NCBI GenBank assembly: GCA_019843655.1
Contig: JACDQD010000105.1
Coordinates: 558,001-622,000, forward strand
Direction: 5' to 3'
DNA: 64,000 bases
Source of the DNA: Lethocerus indicus
Taxonomy: Eukaryota; Arthropoda; Insecta; Hemiptera; Belostomatidae
Below, one piece after another: positions 46,019-59,358 of the stretch (its first letter is position 1; each line of letters opens with the position of its first letter). The notes under the pieces are model-generated. The model was not told where the DNA came from. It saw only the letters and a program-made list of their open reading frames with translations, and made no database searches. A program made the translations under genes and the position numbers.

Positions 46019-49000
46019 TCAGAGCGTCTGCTGATAGCTTATCCGCCTAGAACTAGTAAGAGAACAGACACCCTTGGTTATTCTGTTCTCTGAATGGATG
46101 GGGCGTGATCAGAAGAAACGAAAACATGTTACCCGCCAAATATAAATGGTTTGATGTACTCATCTAATAGATAGCCAGTGGAAATCGAAACACTCTTTTG
46201 TGTTAAATATTTTTGATTGAAGTAACAGAGTTGATGTTAAAATTTATACTCGTGTAACAATTATCTGGAGGAATAGAACTTTATCCCGATATAATAAAAG
46301 TAAATTAACTCATAACTAAGTGACTAATCAAAAATATTATTAGTACATAATATTATGTACATCGGTTCGTCTGTTGAGGAGCGTAGAATGTGGGGTGCCA
46401 GTGACGATACCGAAATTGTAAATACTATTGCATATATGAAACAAAGGGTCTGTGCCCCCACACAAATATTAATGTTTCTCCCCTTTCACCTGATTGAACA
46501 GCCGAGCATATAATAATAAATACACATAGGAGGCCCATCAGATTGTATATATTAAGATTTCATCGGGCGTCGGTCAGCGGATTATCTGAAACAGCAAAAT
46601 TTGCTTAATCTCATTAATAATAAATAATAAATTTGCGCCCGACAAATAACCCCGTCTTGGTCTTTTTTTATACAAAATTCTTTGTCCGTGTCCCATTTTT
46701 CTGCATTACAGGTACACATTTTCCTCGAGCTGGGGAAAGAAAGTTGTACTTATTCCAATAAATTGTCGATATTACTTTTCGTGTAAATTAAAATATTATA
46801 CCAGTGAATGTTATGACCACTAAACATTATGTTCATATTTTTTTATGCATATTTTATACCTTTCTCAATACCTCGAATTAACGCAATAATTCATTTCGAC
46901 TTTTTTTTCAATTTTTAACTTCCATTTAATTTTTAAATACGTTCCGAAGTTACAGGTATTGTATGTGCATTAGTTGTTGCCTCCTCGCAAATTTTCCGGC
47001 CCTGAATAAATACCGCCAGTAAAAGGCCCTTTTACATACCTTATAGAATTTTAATAAATGCAGTTCAGCTTTAACGAACCAAACAATTTAATTAGCGATT
47101 GGCGAGTAAATTGGAAATATTGTTGGGGTTTTTTAACAAATTTTCGGCCTCCGAACACTTTATAGAAGCGTACTGGACTGTTATATAGATAGCGTAAATC
47201 ATGTTATTATTGGACACAGTGCGGTCGTGGTGCCTTATTACGTACACCGCTTTGCAGTCTAAATAGTAAGTTAAAAGGCGGTAGAGTTGGAGGTGTCTAT
47301 TCTATTTTTATTAGGTTTTTTATTTTAAGATACTATTTGATGGAGTTGATGTCGGTTAGGATGTGCGGAGGACAGGATTGCAGTGCTACATATGTTCTTA
47401 AATAGGAGCGGTTTTACAGTTATGTGGGGAGACAAAAGAATGGAATGGAGGGGGGAGGTCTGGCTCCACATTTGGACAGCGACAATCTGTCGGGGCCTCT
47501 CGTCGCGCTCTTGATGTTAGTTAACACAATCAGCCAACAACGAGGACAACAAATCAGTGAAGAGAAACACTGAATGGGAGCCCGCTCGCTTTCTGTATTA
47601 ATAGCAAAAAAAAAACAGGACAGTGGCTAATTGGGGCTTATTAGTTCAGTATATGGGAACCACTCTTGTTGTTAATAACACCCGAGAACCTCTCCACAAC
47701 CGAACTGTAGGGCTACTTAAGTGTCGTTGTCCACTCGACAACAGTCCCTGGTTCGGATTCACATTTCCCCTACCGTCCTATTACGATTGCCCTCTGTCAC
47801 AGATACTCATACCCACAGTCCATTTTCAACTTTTTGAGCCGTGTTTTTTTTACTAGTAGATAAAATGGAAATTGTCGTTTTTAAATCTGCTATAGTGAAC
47901 ACCTGTGAAATTATTTAATTTCATTCATTTAATTGGAGTTACGCGGGCAGACAAGAAAATCGGTATATTGTTATTACGTTTATCTTGAAGTGGACGACCG
48001 GTCGAGAGGAACTTCTAAATTATATACGCTATATATAGCCGTGAGATAATATTTAACGAGCTAATTAATATTATTAGAGTAGACGTGACCCCCGTTGATG
48101 TCCTACTGATAAATAATGGTCGCTTATCATTCAAATGCGGACAAAACTATCCTTTATACCATACTGCTTACTTGGCAACCTCATTGGACTCCCACCCAAT
48201 TAACGAAAAAAATATAGAAAGATCGAATGAACTACTGGCGCCATAGTTTTGTCGAAATTACTTAATTCTTTTTTATGTCTAAACACCACAACTGGTTAAT
48301 GTTTAGTCCTATCACATTAATAGGAAGAATGGAATTCGTTTGTATATATATTCTTATATTAAATTTGGATTGGTTGAGCGGGGGTTTAAAGGCTGGAAGA
48401 AAAATGAACAGAAAGCGGAACAAAAAAAGAGGCATTTTGAATGAGGAATATTTAGGAACGTAACTGGAATTCAGTCCCTTTACGGACGGCTATTTAACAA
48501 AATAATTGGCAACGAAATTTAATTTTACCATTGTAATGCTTCTTTATGATTATGTTAATTACGCCGTTGGCATTTCTAATTTGCAGTTGGAAAGCTGATA
48601 AACATTTGTAACTTTTTTTACAACTTGGTTTGGATCAAAGGGGTATAAGTAAAGGCGGGACTGGTTTGTTTAGTGTCTGGGGGAGGTTTTTCATTGGGCG
48701 TCAAAGGAATTGAGGGCTCGAGACCGAAACTTGCGGTTTGTCGGTTTGTGTTGTGTCCTGGCTTTGAATCGTGGATATTTGGACGAAGAAACCTCCATCA
48801 GCTCCCATTGAATGCTTGGTCTTTGAATGGTCTTTAAAACCGCATGACTCTATATGCGTCCGCGATATTCAATAAACTTTTTAGATTACATTTTACATTT
48901 TTAGAACTCCGAATTTCTGTTCCTCGACAAAAACTCATCTTCATAATCGGGCTAAGATCGATATCGGATCGAATGGCCATTTGAGCAGTAATTTGTAATT

Positions 49001-52000
49001 TTGAAAGCTAGATAATATGCTATTATTAAATAAAATTCAAGAATAGTTATTCTTATTAATGTGGAAGTTCATGAGGTTTTACTTGACCCGATTGCTTCCG
49101 ATGGAGCATCCGGTCAATTCTTTCAGTACACTGTACAATACGTAGGTTCTGTTTGTGCGTTTGTCCCTAATGTGAGGTCAATTGGTGCGTTGCAATAACT
49201 TGCGTTGTACTAGTCTATTGGAGCGGATTTGTTAAAAAACAAACAAAAGTATTAAAGACAGAGTAAACCGGCACCAGAGGAGGAATTCGAGTGGTTGGGG
49301 AACGATAGTACAACAGGTTGAATAGTGACCCCTCACCTCGTTGTTGGAACCCGGGAGCCAATAAATACTGGTGATACATTGTTAGTGTTGCCGGCCTCCC
49401 TCACCGGCACTCCACTAAGTAGTACATTCCAAACGAACAAGATGTTAACAGTCGCCCGGCCTATCTCTCAGGAAGGCCTATTTGTTTATTCATGGCATCC
49501 GTTCAGTAGATGAGCCAATTGAAGAAATATTATTTCGAAATATGGCATTTTTATATCTGAAATAATTAGTATGCAAGCCGTTTAGTTTCCTACAATTTAT
49601 CAGTTAATCATATTACCTAAACGTATACCTATAATATAGATGTATTAATAAATTTGCAGAATAGTTGCGTTTAGCTTATGGGAAGGGGCTATTGTAATGA
49701 TCGTTGCCTGGGAACGCTCCCTGGAGGTCGGACCTCTCGAAAGGTAGGCTCAAACTTGTCCCTAGCGTCCGAGTGTGAACCCTAACTAGAACTGGAACTA
49801 TAACAAACTAATCCAATTTAATTATAAGCAGTTGAATACAATTAGCCCTTGTCGGGTCGGGTGTGATACGGCCACTGCCCCCTTCCTATTTAACAAACTT
49901 GTATTGCGGATGTTAGTTAACGCATTAACACCTCAACCATACTCAACATTAACTCACCCCATTCGCCTGACCATTCACTCACCCTCTGCAACAATATTAC
50001 TATAATAATATTTGTTTATGTTTCGTAAATACTGCTCAAAATGCGCGTTAAATACTTTCTGAACTTTATAGCTGCATCCCTAGTTTACTGAAGGACTACG
50101 AATTCCCTGAGGCCGATTTACGCTAGGCCGGAAACGGTCTAGAACATAATCGGCCAGTATAGAATGTACCTTTTACAATTTTTGAAACGCAAACAATTCC
50201 TAAGGCCCCGTCTTCCCGCAGTTGGTGAAATATGGGAAAGTGTTCCCACACGAGTTTCTGAGCGACGTTTTATTTGCAATTGGCAGCGCGTTAATTACGC
50301 TCCGGCGTTCGGCCGTGACTGAATGCGTTCCCCTGCCAACGCTGTGTCACTTTCCCGGTTGATAGTGGTTGTTTTCCGACTGGGGAAGTTGTGAAAGTTT
50401 GGGTAGGGGCGGGAAGTTGAACGAGTTTGAGAAACATTCAAGAAATGTGCCGCTCTGCAGTTGCTTCGCTCGTTCTGTGGGCCCTCCATTATGTTACGCG
50501 CTACTATTCACCGGGCCCATGTACTACTATTATGGAACTATTTTATACCGGAGGTCTATTCAAATTGGAACCGCGCTCCCCTATAGAAAGCCGATTCGGC
50601 TGCTTGCCCCACCGTTTTCAATGTAAATCTCTCTCTATTCCTTCAAGACCTTAAATTGAAATGTTTAACGTTTCTCTTATTTTTTTTCATGTGTGTATGT
50701 ATATATGTATTATATACAGCTAATATATAAAGTTTATTCGGCCATTGACAAAATGCTTGACACACTGAAATTGGTACCGCTACATTAAAAATTGTTCGCA
50801 CGCTATTAATACTCATTTACGATATCTCTTACCGTCGTCAGCATTCCGTGTACTCACGTCGGTGGGCCATCTCTCATTGCACTTGTACTGTGTAGCTGGC
50901 AAATGACGGATAGATGATTTTATTTTATTTTTCTTTATTGACTCAACAACATAGCCTAGCATATGCGATATTACAACCCTCGGGGACCAGACAAAAACTC
51001 CTGTCATTAGTTAAAAATTATTTACTTACCCTAATTTTCCGCTGTGTCGCATGAATGTGTGATACACGAATTAAATCATACGAATTTTAGATCACGCTAT
51101 GTGGATAATAGAGTTCGGCTTAATGTCATGTACGACATGGCGGACGTTGACTTGAAGTAAGATTTCTCAGATGTACTACTCATAAAATAAAAAATAAATA
51201 CTGTGTGAAATTTCACCAAATATTCCAGTGTTTAATACTCGGCTCTTTTATATCAAAATTTAAACTGCTAAATGAGAGGAAGAGCAATTTCGCGAATTGA
51301 AAAGATTGAATCGTGATGGGGGGGGGGAGCTGCCCTAAGAATTGCGATGCGGCTAACCTATTATTACCGGGGCCGAGGGTTATTACACGGGAACAGGTTG
51401 GGCTACATCGTTCTGCCACAGAAATCCAGTTTATTTTTTAAAACTCCACAACCGGTTTTCACACGGCCAGAAAACTGGGGGAAAATTGGCCTCCGAAGTA
51501 ATTCCACGGGGAATTAAATTGAGGCCGGACGAAGGGCACTTTGGCTTATCTCAAACATATCTTCGGTTAGGCTTATTCAGTGTTGTGGAACGTGAAACAG
51601 AATCCTGAATTTTACTTAAAGATTAGGGGGATTCTCCCCACAGAATTCTTTACCTGTTATTCTGATGAAAAAATGTAGGTTATAATGCAAGGGAACCACT
51701 GCAGAATATAAATAAGGAAATGGAACTAAACTTGTATAACTTCGAAACTAGGTATTGGAGGTTTTTTAACTCCAATAAATACTCTAATATTAATTCTCTA
51801 CTCTTAATATTCAACTATAATTAAGTTATTGTTTTCGTTCATTTCTGATCATCACCATCAACCACTATTTGCGTTGGTTTTTATTTGATTTTGAATTTGT
51901 TCATAATATCCTTCGTTATTAACGAATGCATTACAAAAATCATTTATAGATAATTGATATTGAAGGGCGAAACTGCTACTTTAAAAATGTGATTGGAAGG

Positions 52001-55000
52001 AGATAAACTTAAAAAAAGTCATAGCGTGACAATTGATCATTTCGCCCTGGAATTAATATAAAAATTGAAGTGCTAGAGAGTTGAGAGAAGCACGACATTT
52101 TATTAGTCTGATTATTTTTCGATTTGTCTATATAAGTCGAAGGTATTTATCTCTTTATTATGTTGTTCTCCCCCAGTTGACTTTGTTATTCTATCGCAAA
52201 ATGTGAAAAATTGTCTTTTGTTTTGTCTGTCGAATCGAATCCTACTCATTTGATAGGCCGGAGCCTGAGTTAACTACTGTGTTTTCATATAAAATATATA
52301 TATTCAGGAATATTTTAGTTATCAGAACCCAGATTCTAACTGATTCGCCTCCTCTCATTGTGCCCCTCCGGAATTGGTTTGGCCAAGCTTTACCAGTTGT
52401 TGATGGAGCTGTCAATTTTAAAGAAATCAATCCCATCCTATGACGTTATCGTTTCAATTAAATATCACTATCTGCTCGTTATACTGGCGCCGCCGGTCAT
52501 ACTCAATTTCCGTCCTATATTCTGCGGAGAGCTCGCATTTTAAACTGCGGGGACATATCTGAATATACAGCGCGCATTGTCTTCGGACGGTTTCTGGCGT
52601 CCGTTCAAGTGTGACAAACATTAGCGCAGAATGCGGGCGGGTATTGTGTATGGGACTACTCCGAGGTTGAGATTTAACACACTGTCGATAAGGTTAAAAA
52701 ATGTATGGAACGTTTAGTACGATGTCCAAGAGTAAATTGACCGGCGAGCAAATTATACAGATTTCAAATGAAGTAATATTAAGGGGGAGTATTATTAACC
52801 AAGGGTGAAATTTATTATCTGCTCATTTCAGATGGTGAAACGAGTGACAGAAATATTGATGTTAAAAAATATAGAAATGTATACAAAATATACAGGAAAT
52901 TGGGAAAGTAAAAATTATGTTAAATATCGTATTGAGGCCTGTGTTTTGTGTAGTACACGTCTAGCGTGTATTGAACGGCGGTGGATACTGGCGGATACAG
53001 GTGAGGTGAACGCGTTGGAACGTATGACAAAAACATATTTAAAAGGGTTTTCATCATTTGAACTTTTCTAATTACCGATTGCCGGGGCAGTTTTGTGACA
53101 GATATTTTAATTAACGCTCGGTGGTGTGACAGGCTTGAGTGACAATCGTTGTTCAACGCTCACCGGAGGGAGGACAGTTACATCCACATCCTATTTCCTG
53201 CCAGGATATCCGTTATTTTTCTCTTCTACGGACACCAGAAATAATTAACTTAATTTGACCTCGTCGCTCGAGGCTAACGCATCTTGGCCCGTTGATGCCA
53301 CCCTCTCTTCGGATTGTGTCTGTCAGATATAACCCACATTTATGTTGTACTTTGACGCTGACCATATTCAAAACTTTCAGTATATTTATACTTATTAATC
53401 AGCGCGAATTTAGCTTGGGTGTACTGTGTTTCCTATATTCATACAGCTGTATATTTTATGTATATGCTTCATTACTGTCGCAGTTGAATTATGAAAGAGA
53501 ATTAAGTGATAGCCTAATAGGTAGAATAGAAATTGGAAACTAATTGCATAATTCATTACCTGTAAAGTATGTATTAAAAACTGCTAAACTTTTAGAATTT
53601 CACCATGGGACAGAAAGATAGCACACCATATCGAAATTGCTCAGGTTTGATGTCGAATGTTCATTTTCGTATGACGGACGCTAAGGGAAAATTGAGATTA
53701 AACCATAGCGTGTGGAATATAAGGTATTGAAAATACCGGATGTTTTCACTTCCTTGTTATTACCTAACGTATCACGTCTATTAAAAGCCGTAAAAGACTG
53801 CCACCTTCGAGAACCCCACTAGGGAAACTCGAATACCCCGTTAGTAATATAACTCCTGCAATCTATTATTTCCGTGCATCTGAGGGTCACAATTGAGACA
53901 TTTTAAGCAAAAAACAGACGTTTGAGGTTCCGAACCAGGAATTCAAGAGAACTACTATTTTTGTAACTGATACTTAGTGTGAGGCACGCCAATAAGTACT
54001 GAATATAGGGACAAGCGAGAGTTTTAGAGCTCATTTGAATAATAACGGGGCTGCGAAAGCTTTGCAAACAATCTGATCTTTTCTATCGTTCCCAATGGAA
54101 CCTGCTAGCTATAAACCCTAGTGATCGGTGGCCGTCTTGAGAACCGTTTAGCTCGGTGTCGCGGAGAAAATGGCCTCATGAACTCCACAATACAGATTCA
54201 CCAAATTTTAATAACTTTGTAACCGTTTTCTCATCTGTTCGGTATATTTTTTCCAGGCGGTGATTATGTAGTGTTACGTTGCAATATTTTACTAATATGT
54301 TCAAAACGTATATCAAAAATATTTTGCAGGTTATTTGAACAGAAAAAAGTGTATTTGATCGTATGTTACCTCACGTTATAACGTGCAGATGTCGATTTTC
54401 AGGTTTCAGGTGTGTATAAATAATAGGATAATTAGACATATTAAAAAATTATCGCCAGTAAGTTTAATTGAACTTTCTTTCGTCTATATAAATGTCAGAC
54501 TAATTGAAAACAGGAAAGATTGTGTCAAACATGAATGGTACAACTTATCGTAAATTAATTATCTCGGAGTTAAATTTTGAAAACTGCTTTGATGTATTCT
54601 TAATTTCTGAAAGCCGACTGTCCATAGGGAAAGAAATTCCCCGGGGGGACTTTATGGATATCGTTCGTATCGTTTGATTCCGATGAATTGTTCGCTGTCG
54701 TTTGATGTTAAGTTTAATAAGTGGGGTGCCAGTTCAAACAATAGCGAAGATACTGCATCCAAGTTTTGAAGATTACACTGTGCACACAAAAAATACGTTT
54801 ACTTTTACTTACTGGGATTAAAAAAAGCAACAAGAAGGGAGGAAGATTTGAGGCCGAGAATGTACTTGAAATTCGACCCTAGGCTTTTTACTGAATGAAT
54901 CCTCTGCTCCTTCCACTCCGGTTCTGATCTGAAAACACTTCGAATTTTCGCGCTACAGTTCTAAAAATAAAACTCTCCGGGATTTAACTATAATGGAAGT

Positions 55001-57665
55001 TCTACTTTATTCCAACCAGTAACAGTTCCACGTTGCAAGCTCCCATGGTAATGTTACAATATGAAACTTCATCGGTGATCGTTGCTTGATGGAAAATTCT
55101 GTAGATGTGCTCACCCGTAACATCACAACGAAAAAACAGATCGGGTTTAATGCATTGAACCACTTCGATTTGAATAAACCATTAGGAATTGTTTTTCAAC
55201 ATTGTGTGTTGTTTCCAATTGTCTATTCGCGTATTATATTTACTTTATTTGTCTTCGACAATTACTTCAATGTTTGCTTTGATCTAGATTCGGTTCGATC
55301 TTACTGTGTTGTAACCCAAACCATATGTGCCGGTCAGCTTTATTGTTGTGCTTCAAACCCAGCTCTTCTGGTAGAGGACATACTAGCTATTTTTCGGCGG
55401 CATTGATCAGGTGTATTCTATAAATAGACTAAAAATCTCTTCTTATTTCTTGAGCGAAGGTTATACTATTGTTCTTCGAACATGTCTGTGTACGTTCTCA
55501 GAAACCATTTTCAATAATAAAACCACCATGCGGAAAAATTTCATTGGAGGTGCCCCAACTCCAATTCACTTTTTGTGTATTGCGGTAAAGGTCGCAGTCA
55601 AATGTTAGACAACTTTAGACAGACTGAACTCTGAACTTTCAGAGTTAAGCAATTGCTGAACACTCTTCGCCCTATCCGAGCTGATGGTCCCGCTTTTTAA
55701 TCATATCGATATAACTGAGAGGTATCTCTGAGTATAGTATTTCCCACGTGGTGCGGTTGTATTAAATGGGATATGCTTGTTCTCCACTGACGAGCTTTGC
55801 CGTCGGGTTTCCAGTTATCCCTCGGGAACTCTTCCTTCTTGGTTCGCTTAATAATAAACCGCTCTATATGGGATATCCCGCTTCCATTATAAACCACCAC
55901 TTCACTGCACGCGGCCTTATACCGGGAGCCAAGTAATCTATAGCATTTTAACCTTTAAAGTACCGTCTAGTCTGCATAGTATCCTTTCATTTAGTAATGT
56001 GTTGGAACATTGGTGATCATAACCTGTCTGTTTTCGATAGACTTTTACCGAAATTGTCCGTTTGTTCTTATCAAGAATCAAATGGGAGGAAACATTATAG
56101 TTAACATAATTCCCAGCATTATTAGTTTAGATAAATTTGGCAACAACAGACTGATTTTTACACTATCTTCAATGATGTACGTTGTTTATATATGATAAAT
56201 AATCTGACCAGCCTATAAATGAGAATTTCTCTAATTTCAAACACGGTTAAATACAATATATCGTACAACAGCATTCTAACTTTTAAAATGTATTATTAAC
56301 CCAGTTATCCTATCGGTTATAAATACAAATTTGGTGTTATTCCTCTCCAGCATACATGACACAAAGTACACTCCAGAATTTATGTGTGAATTTCCCACAG
56401 TGAAAACAATAATTAACCGGGTAGTGACGTTTCATCAGTCATTTGTATGTGTTTGCACTAGGTAGGTGGTTTTAAGTAATTATCAGCAATTTATTAAGAA
56501 ACTTGATCGATCTTTGTATAATAATAATGATCACCAGTAAGTTATTACTCTTTTCAAATTCTAAACACTTAATGTTATAATCATATGTTTAATAATATTT
56601 AAAACCTTCGGAGGCCGTATCACGTCTCAGATATTTATTCCGGAGGATTTAAATGTACAGATGAGTATCTTGAAACAAAACTCCCGTACAGAATTTACGG
56701 TCCTAAACGTTTTACTTTTTGTAGATTGTGGAATGCTTTATAAGCATTTTTCAAAATGTAATTTCGGAGTTTATGTTTCGAGTGGGAGAAGTGTGATATA
56801 ATGGAGTGGATGCTGGGGGGTTGGTGTGGGGCTCGATAAGCTTAGTTCCACCCAGAAAATAATTTAAATATTAAACACTAGTCAGCCGAGCCCCAGCGGA
56901 GCTCGTAAACCCCACTCCAGATATATTTTTTCGTTTATTTCGTAATTTCCTTTGCAATAAATATAAATATTTAATGGATTCGTGTTTTAACCGAGTTATG
57001 AAATAAAGTCATTTTTTTTTAATTAATGATAAGTCTATATTGTTGTGCTCTCGTTGCCGTCGATTATTTTATTACGTACGCTTAACATGAAGGTAATATG
57101 GTTTATTTTACTGAACCTTGCAAGTAAAAGGAAATTATTTCATTTATTCCGCAATCTGGCCAAATTCATTTCATATATTCAGTTTTATTATCATATGATT
57201 GTAACGAGAAATAAGTATTCTTTGCTTATAAAATTTTGTACATTTCCGTTTGTTTTACCATGAGAAAAATGGCACATGTACGCATGTTCGAAGAACCGTT
57301 AAACAAGCCTAATTTATTTTCTTATTAGTGTTATGGCCTCCTAATGGGACCATTAATGGCCAGTAATGTTAAGATGAATCGGGAAGGTTGTCATTTGCTG
57401 CAATTAAGCTACAGGAGCTTCCTTTCACCGAACGGACCTTACCCAAAGTTAGAACGGTTCAAATAAATATTTGAATGGCCTCCTTCATAGAAGATGTGTG
57501 CGCACTTAATCTTGAAAAAGGACATCATGGTTTTAAATTTTATATAATCCACGATAGTCATAAAAAGTTACATTGACATAATTGTTATACGAAACATTGT
57601 TAGTAATATTTCTATCACAAGTTGTTTTGTTGATGATTAATGAGGATCATTGTTTTGCTTTACAG
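46019..57665. other. Intronic sequence without a recognised gene, up to the first visible sdk exon
   Basis: It includes a perfect 18-bp palindrome at 46343-46360 (GTACATAA TATTATGTAC), a hairpin TATTGGAG/CTCCAATA at 51753-51777, and a G9 run near 51317. GC-richer patches lie near 50100-50620, 51350-51550 and 52480-52680. Frames such as 50369-50654, 52805-53071 and 55086-55406 (+) have no domain or Ig motif. I searched here by eye for the first half of Ig1 (a B-strand Cys with a phase 1 donor) and did not find it. Confidence 0.45.
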
Positions 57666-57842
57666 GTTATCCTCAACCGCAGTACAAGTGGTTCAAAGAC
57701 GGGGAAGAACTGGGGGACTTCACGACCGAACATTTCTACAGGATACTGAACACAAAACGCGAGGATGCAGGATCCTACCAGTGTATGGCCAAGAACGATG
57801 TCGGAGCAATATTAAGCCAGAAACTAGACATCACTGTCGCAT
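57666..57842 (+). CDS. sdk: sdk exon A: second half of Ig domain 1
   Basis: The acceptor is TTTGCTTTACAG at 57665; the exon starts in phase 1 (its first two bases GT complete a Gly codon begun upstream). It encodes GYPQPQYKWFKDGEEL and then EDAGSYQCMAKNDVG, giving the core Trp and the F-strand Cys of an Ig domain. The B-strand Cys must lie on the unseen upstream exon. The donor is GTCAGT at 57843, a weaker than usual site. The last base T joins AT of the next exon to make Tyr (VAYMGVF), which settles that this donor is used rather than reading on into the downstream stop. The exon follows an intron of more than 57 kb, so its acceptor is the last of a long-range splicing event. Confidence 0.93.
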
Positions 57843-58017
57843 GTCAGTATCTATAAATGTCTACTGAGTTTTACTAGTTTTACAATCGTTCTGAAATATT
57901 TCCGATTAGCTATTTGCAGTGTTGACCGCAATTGCCCACGGCAAGTACACCGAGGCAATCGTGTATGAAACGCGGACCGTTGAAATTTCATAACGCATTT
58001 ATATATTTCCACGGTAG

Positions 58018-58234
58018 ATATGGGGGTTTTCAAAGAATTGAGCGAAAAAACTGTGTCCGTGGAGGCCGGTGACGCGGCCGTTCTGGAGCTGCCGCCTATC
58101 GCCAGTCACCCGCCACCGCTGGTCCAGTGGCACGATGACGACGGCTCAAGTCTCTACGGCAGAAAATACGCCAACTCACCCAACAATCAGCTAATCATAT
58201 TGTCGGCGTCCAACTCGGACCAAAAGGCTTACAG
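58018..58234 (+). CDS. sdk: sdk exon B: Ig domain 2, cysteine-less
   Basis: The exon starts after CCACGGTAG (58017) in phase 1 and ends in phase 2 before GTGAAA. It encodes MGVFKELSEKTVSVEAGDAA, then LPPIASHPPPLVQW with the core Trp, and NQLIILSASNSDQKAYR. The two positions that carry the B- and F-strand cysteines in ordinary Ig domains are Leu (VLELPP) and Arg (KAYRAR), so this domain has no canonical disulfide. The same loss is, as far as I recall, seen in other Sidekick proteins, so it is a family trait and not decay. Codon third positions are GC-rich (GACGCGGCCG, GAGCTGCCGCC). Confidence 0.93.
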
Positions 58235-58400
58235 GTGAAAACATTTACTAACCTAAAGATCGTAAAAAAAGTTATTTAGCTTTCCAGGCTGTTTAACGAT
58301 TGTATTATCCATCTTGTTTTCGTCCAAGTACAATCGACGTCTGAAATGGGTTGTAAACCACAGTAGCCTATAATATACTCAGTACCGTGTTTTGTGTTAG

Positions 58401-58577
58401 GGCTCGGGCTGCAAATCCCCAGCTGGGTAAAGAAGAGAACAGTGCCTACATCAGGCTTGCTGTGCATGGTCCTGACCCGGGCACGGATATCGCCCCGCAG
58501 ATCATCCTTCCTCCGACGGATATGCACATACAGAAGGGACAAGTGGAAGCGAATCTCTATTGTATCGTCAACGCGAG
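58401..58577 (+). CDS. sdk: sdk exon C: end of Ig2 and start of Ig3
   Basis: The acceptor is TTTTGTGTTAG at 58400 and the donor GTAATA at 58578. Split arginine codons sit at both ends (AG|G). It encodes ARAANPQLGKEENSAYIRL, a linker with GPDPGTDIAPQIILPP, then QVEANLYCIVNAR, which supplies the B-strand Cys of Ig3. The Pro-rich linker and the QLGKEE run are shared with fly Sidekick. The intron before it is 166 bp. Confidence 0.93.
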
Positions 58578-58788
58578 GTAATAAATTACAACGCCCCCAA
58601 TATTTGTTTGCCAAATATACTCAAACAACCCTACCCCAAAATTCGTCTCAGAAAAACGATCGGAGCGACTTAAAGTTAAAGAAATCAAAATATACTTCGG
58701 TTTAATAATTTTATTAATCCGATTTTATTAAATTTAATCGCTTAAACAATTAAAAACTAATTTACCCCGTTTTTTGTTACGTTTTTAG

Positions 58789-58997
58789 GCCACTACACGA
58801 GCTCGAAATTCTGTGGTACAAGGACGGCATCTTGATCGATAGTTCGGGTATCAGTTTTGTGTTCAAAGATCCTTGGAACAGGACCTTGTCCTTGGTGAAC
58901 GCTAACTTAACTAACACGGGTCAGTATACTTGCACAGCAAAACTGCGGACCGGAGGATTTCCCACAGTCAAAGCTTCAGCAAACATTGTGGTTTTAG
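58789..58997 (+). CDS. sdk: sdk exon D: rest of Ig domain 3
   Basis: The exon starts after GTTTTTAG (58788) and ends before a consensus GTAAGT donor. It encodes PLHELEILWYKDG (core Trp), FKDPWNRTLSLVNANLTN, and NTGQYTCTAKLRTGG with the F-strand Cys paired to the Cys of the previous exon. Two N-glycosylation sequons are visible (NRT, NLT), as expected for an extracellular domain. It ends in phase 1 with G, which joins AG of the next exon to give Glu. Confidence 0.94.
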
Positions 58998-59204
58998 GTA
59001 AGTGTAGGCCGTCGCCAGCTTATCTCCGAGTTACACCGTTTTCCAACCAAGTTCCATTGTTACTTGAAAAACAATATTTTTTATAAAATATTCACAGAAA
59101 TTTGAATAAATTTTCATTAGTACAAGGGTGAGTTAGGTTACACTTTTATTTAGTCTGCTTTTAATTTGTTTAAACTTTACAAGTTTAAATTTCCGATCGT
59201 TTAG

Positions 59205-59358
59205 AGAGTCCATCGTTTGTTGGAAATATGAGGGCCGAAACTTTAGCCGAGTACGGGTCTACAGTGACTTTGCCTTGCGAAACCATGGGAGTTCCTGCAC
59301 CTGAAATAAGTTGGCTCCACAACGCCAGAAACGTGTTCACTCTCGCCCAAAAAGACAG
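59205..59358 (+). CDS. sdk: sdk exon E: first half of Ig domain 4
   Basis: The acceptor is GATCGTTTAG at 59204 and the donor GTAAAC at 59359. It encodes ESPSFVGNMRAETLAEYGS, then TVTLPCETMGVPAPEISW with the B-strand Cys and core Trp. It ends inside a split Arg codon (phase 2), so this Ig domain is broken by an intron in its middle, as are Ig1, Ig3, Ig5 and Ig6 here. Confidence 0.93.

Larger units (their letters stand above)
1..57665 (+). other. Giant sdk intron (left end outside the window), possibly with some upstream sequence
   Basis: The first visible sdk exon starts in phase 1 in the middle of Ig domain 1, so an intron must precede it. No exon encoding the first half of Ig1 was found to its left, which makes this intron at least 57.6 kb long if the missing exon is outside the window. 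Support comes from two recursive-splice-like sites on the + strand at 2.8 and 33.2 kb, which make sense only within a long transcribed + strand intron. No competing host gene was recognised on either strand. Composition is AT-rich with frequent CpG. Transposon remnants, microsatellites and GC-rich islands inside it are listed separately. Confidence 0.75.

Noticed and set aside
46690..46715. CATTACAG|GTACAC as a recursive splice site
   Set aside because: The donor half is too far from consensus and no RS-exon is defined.
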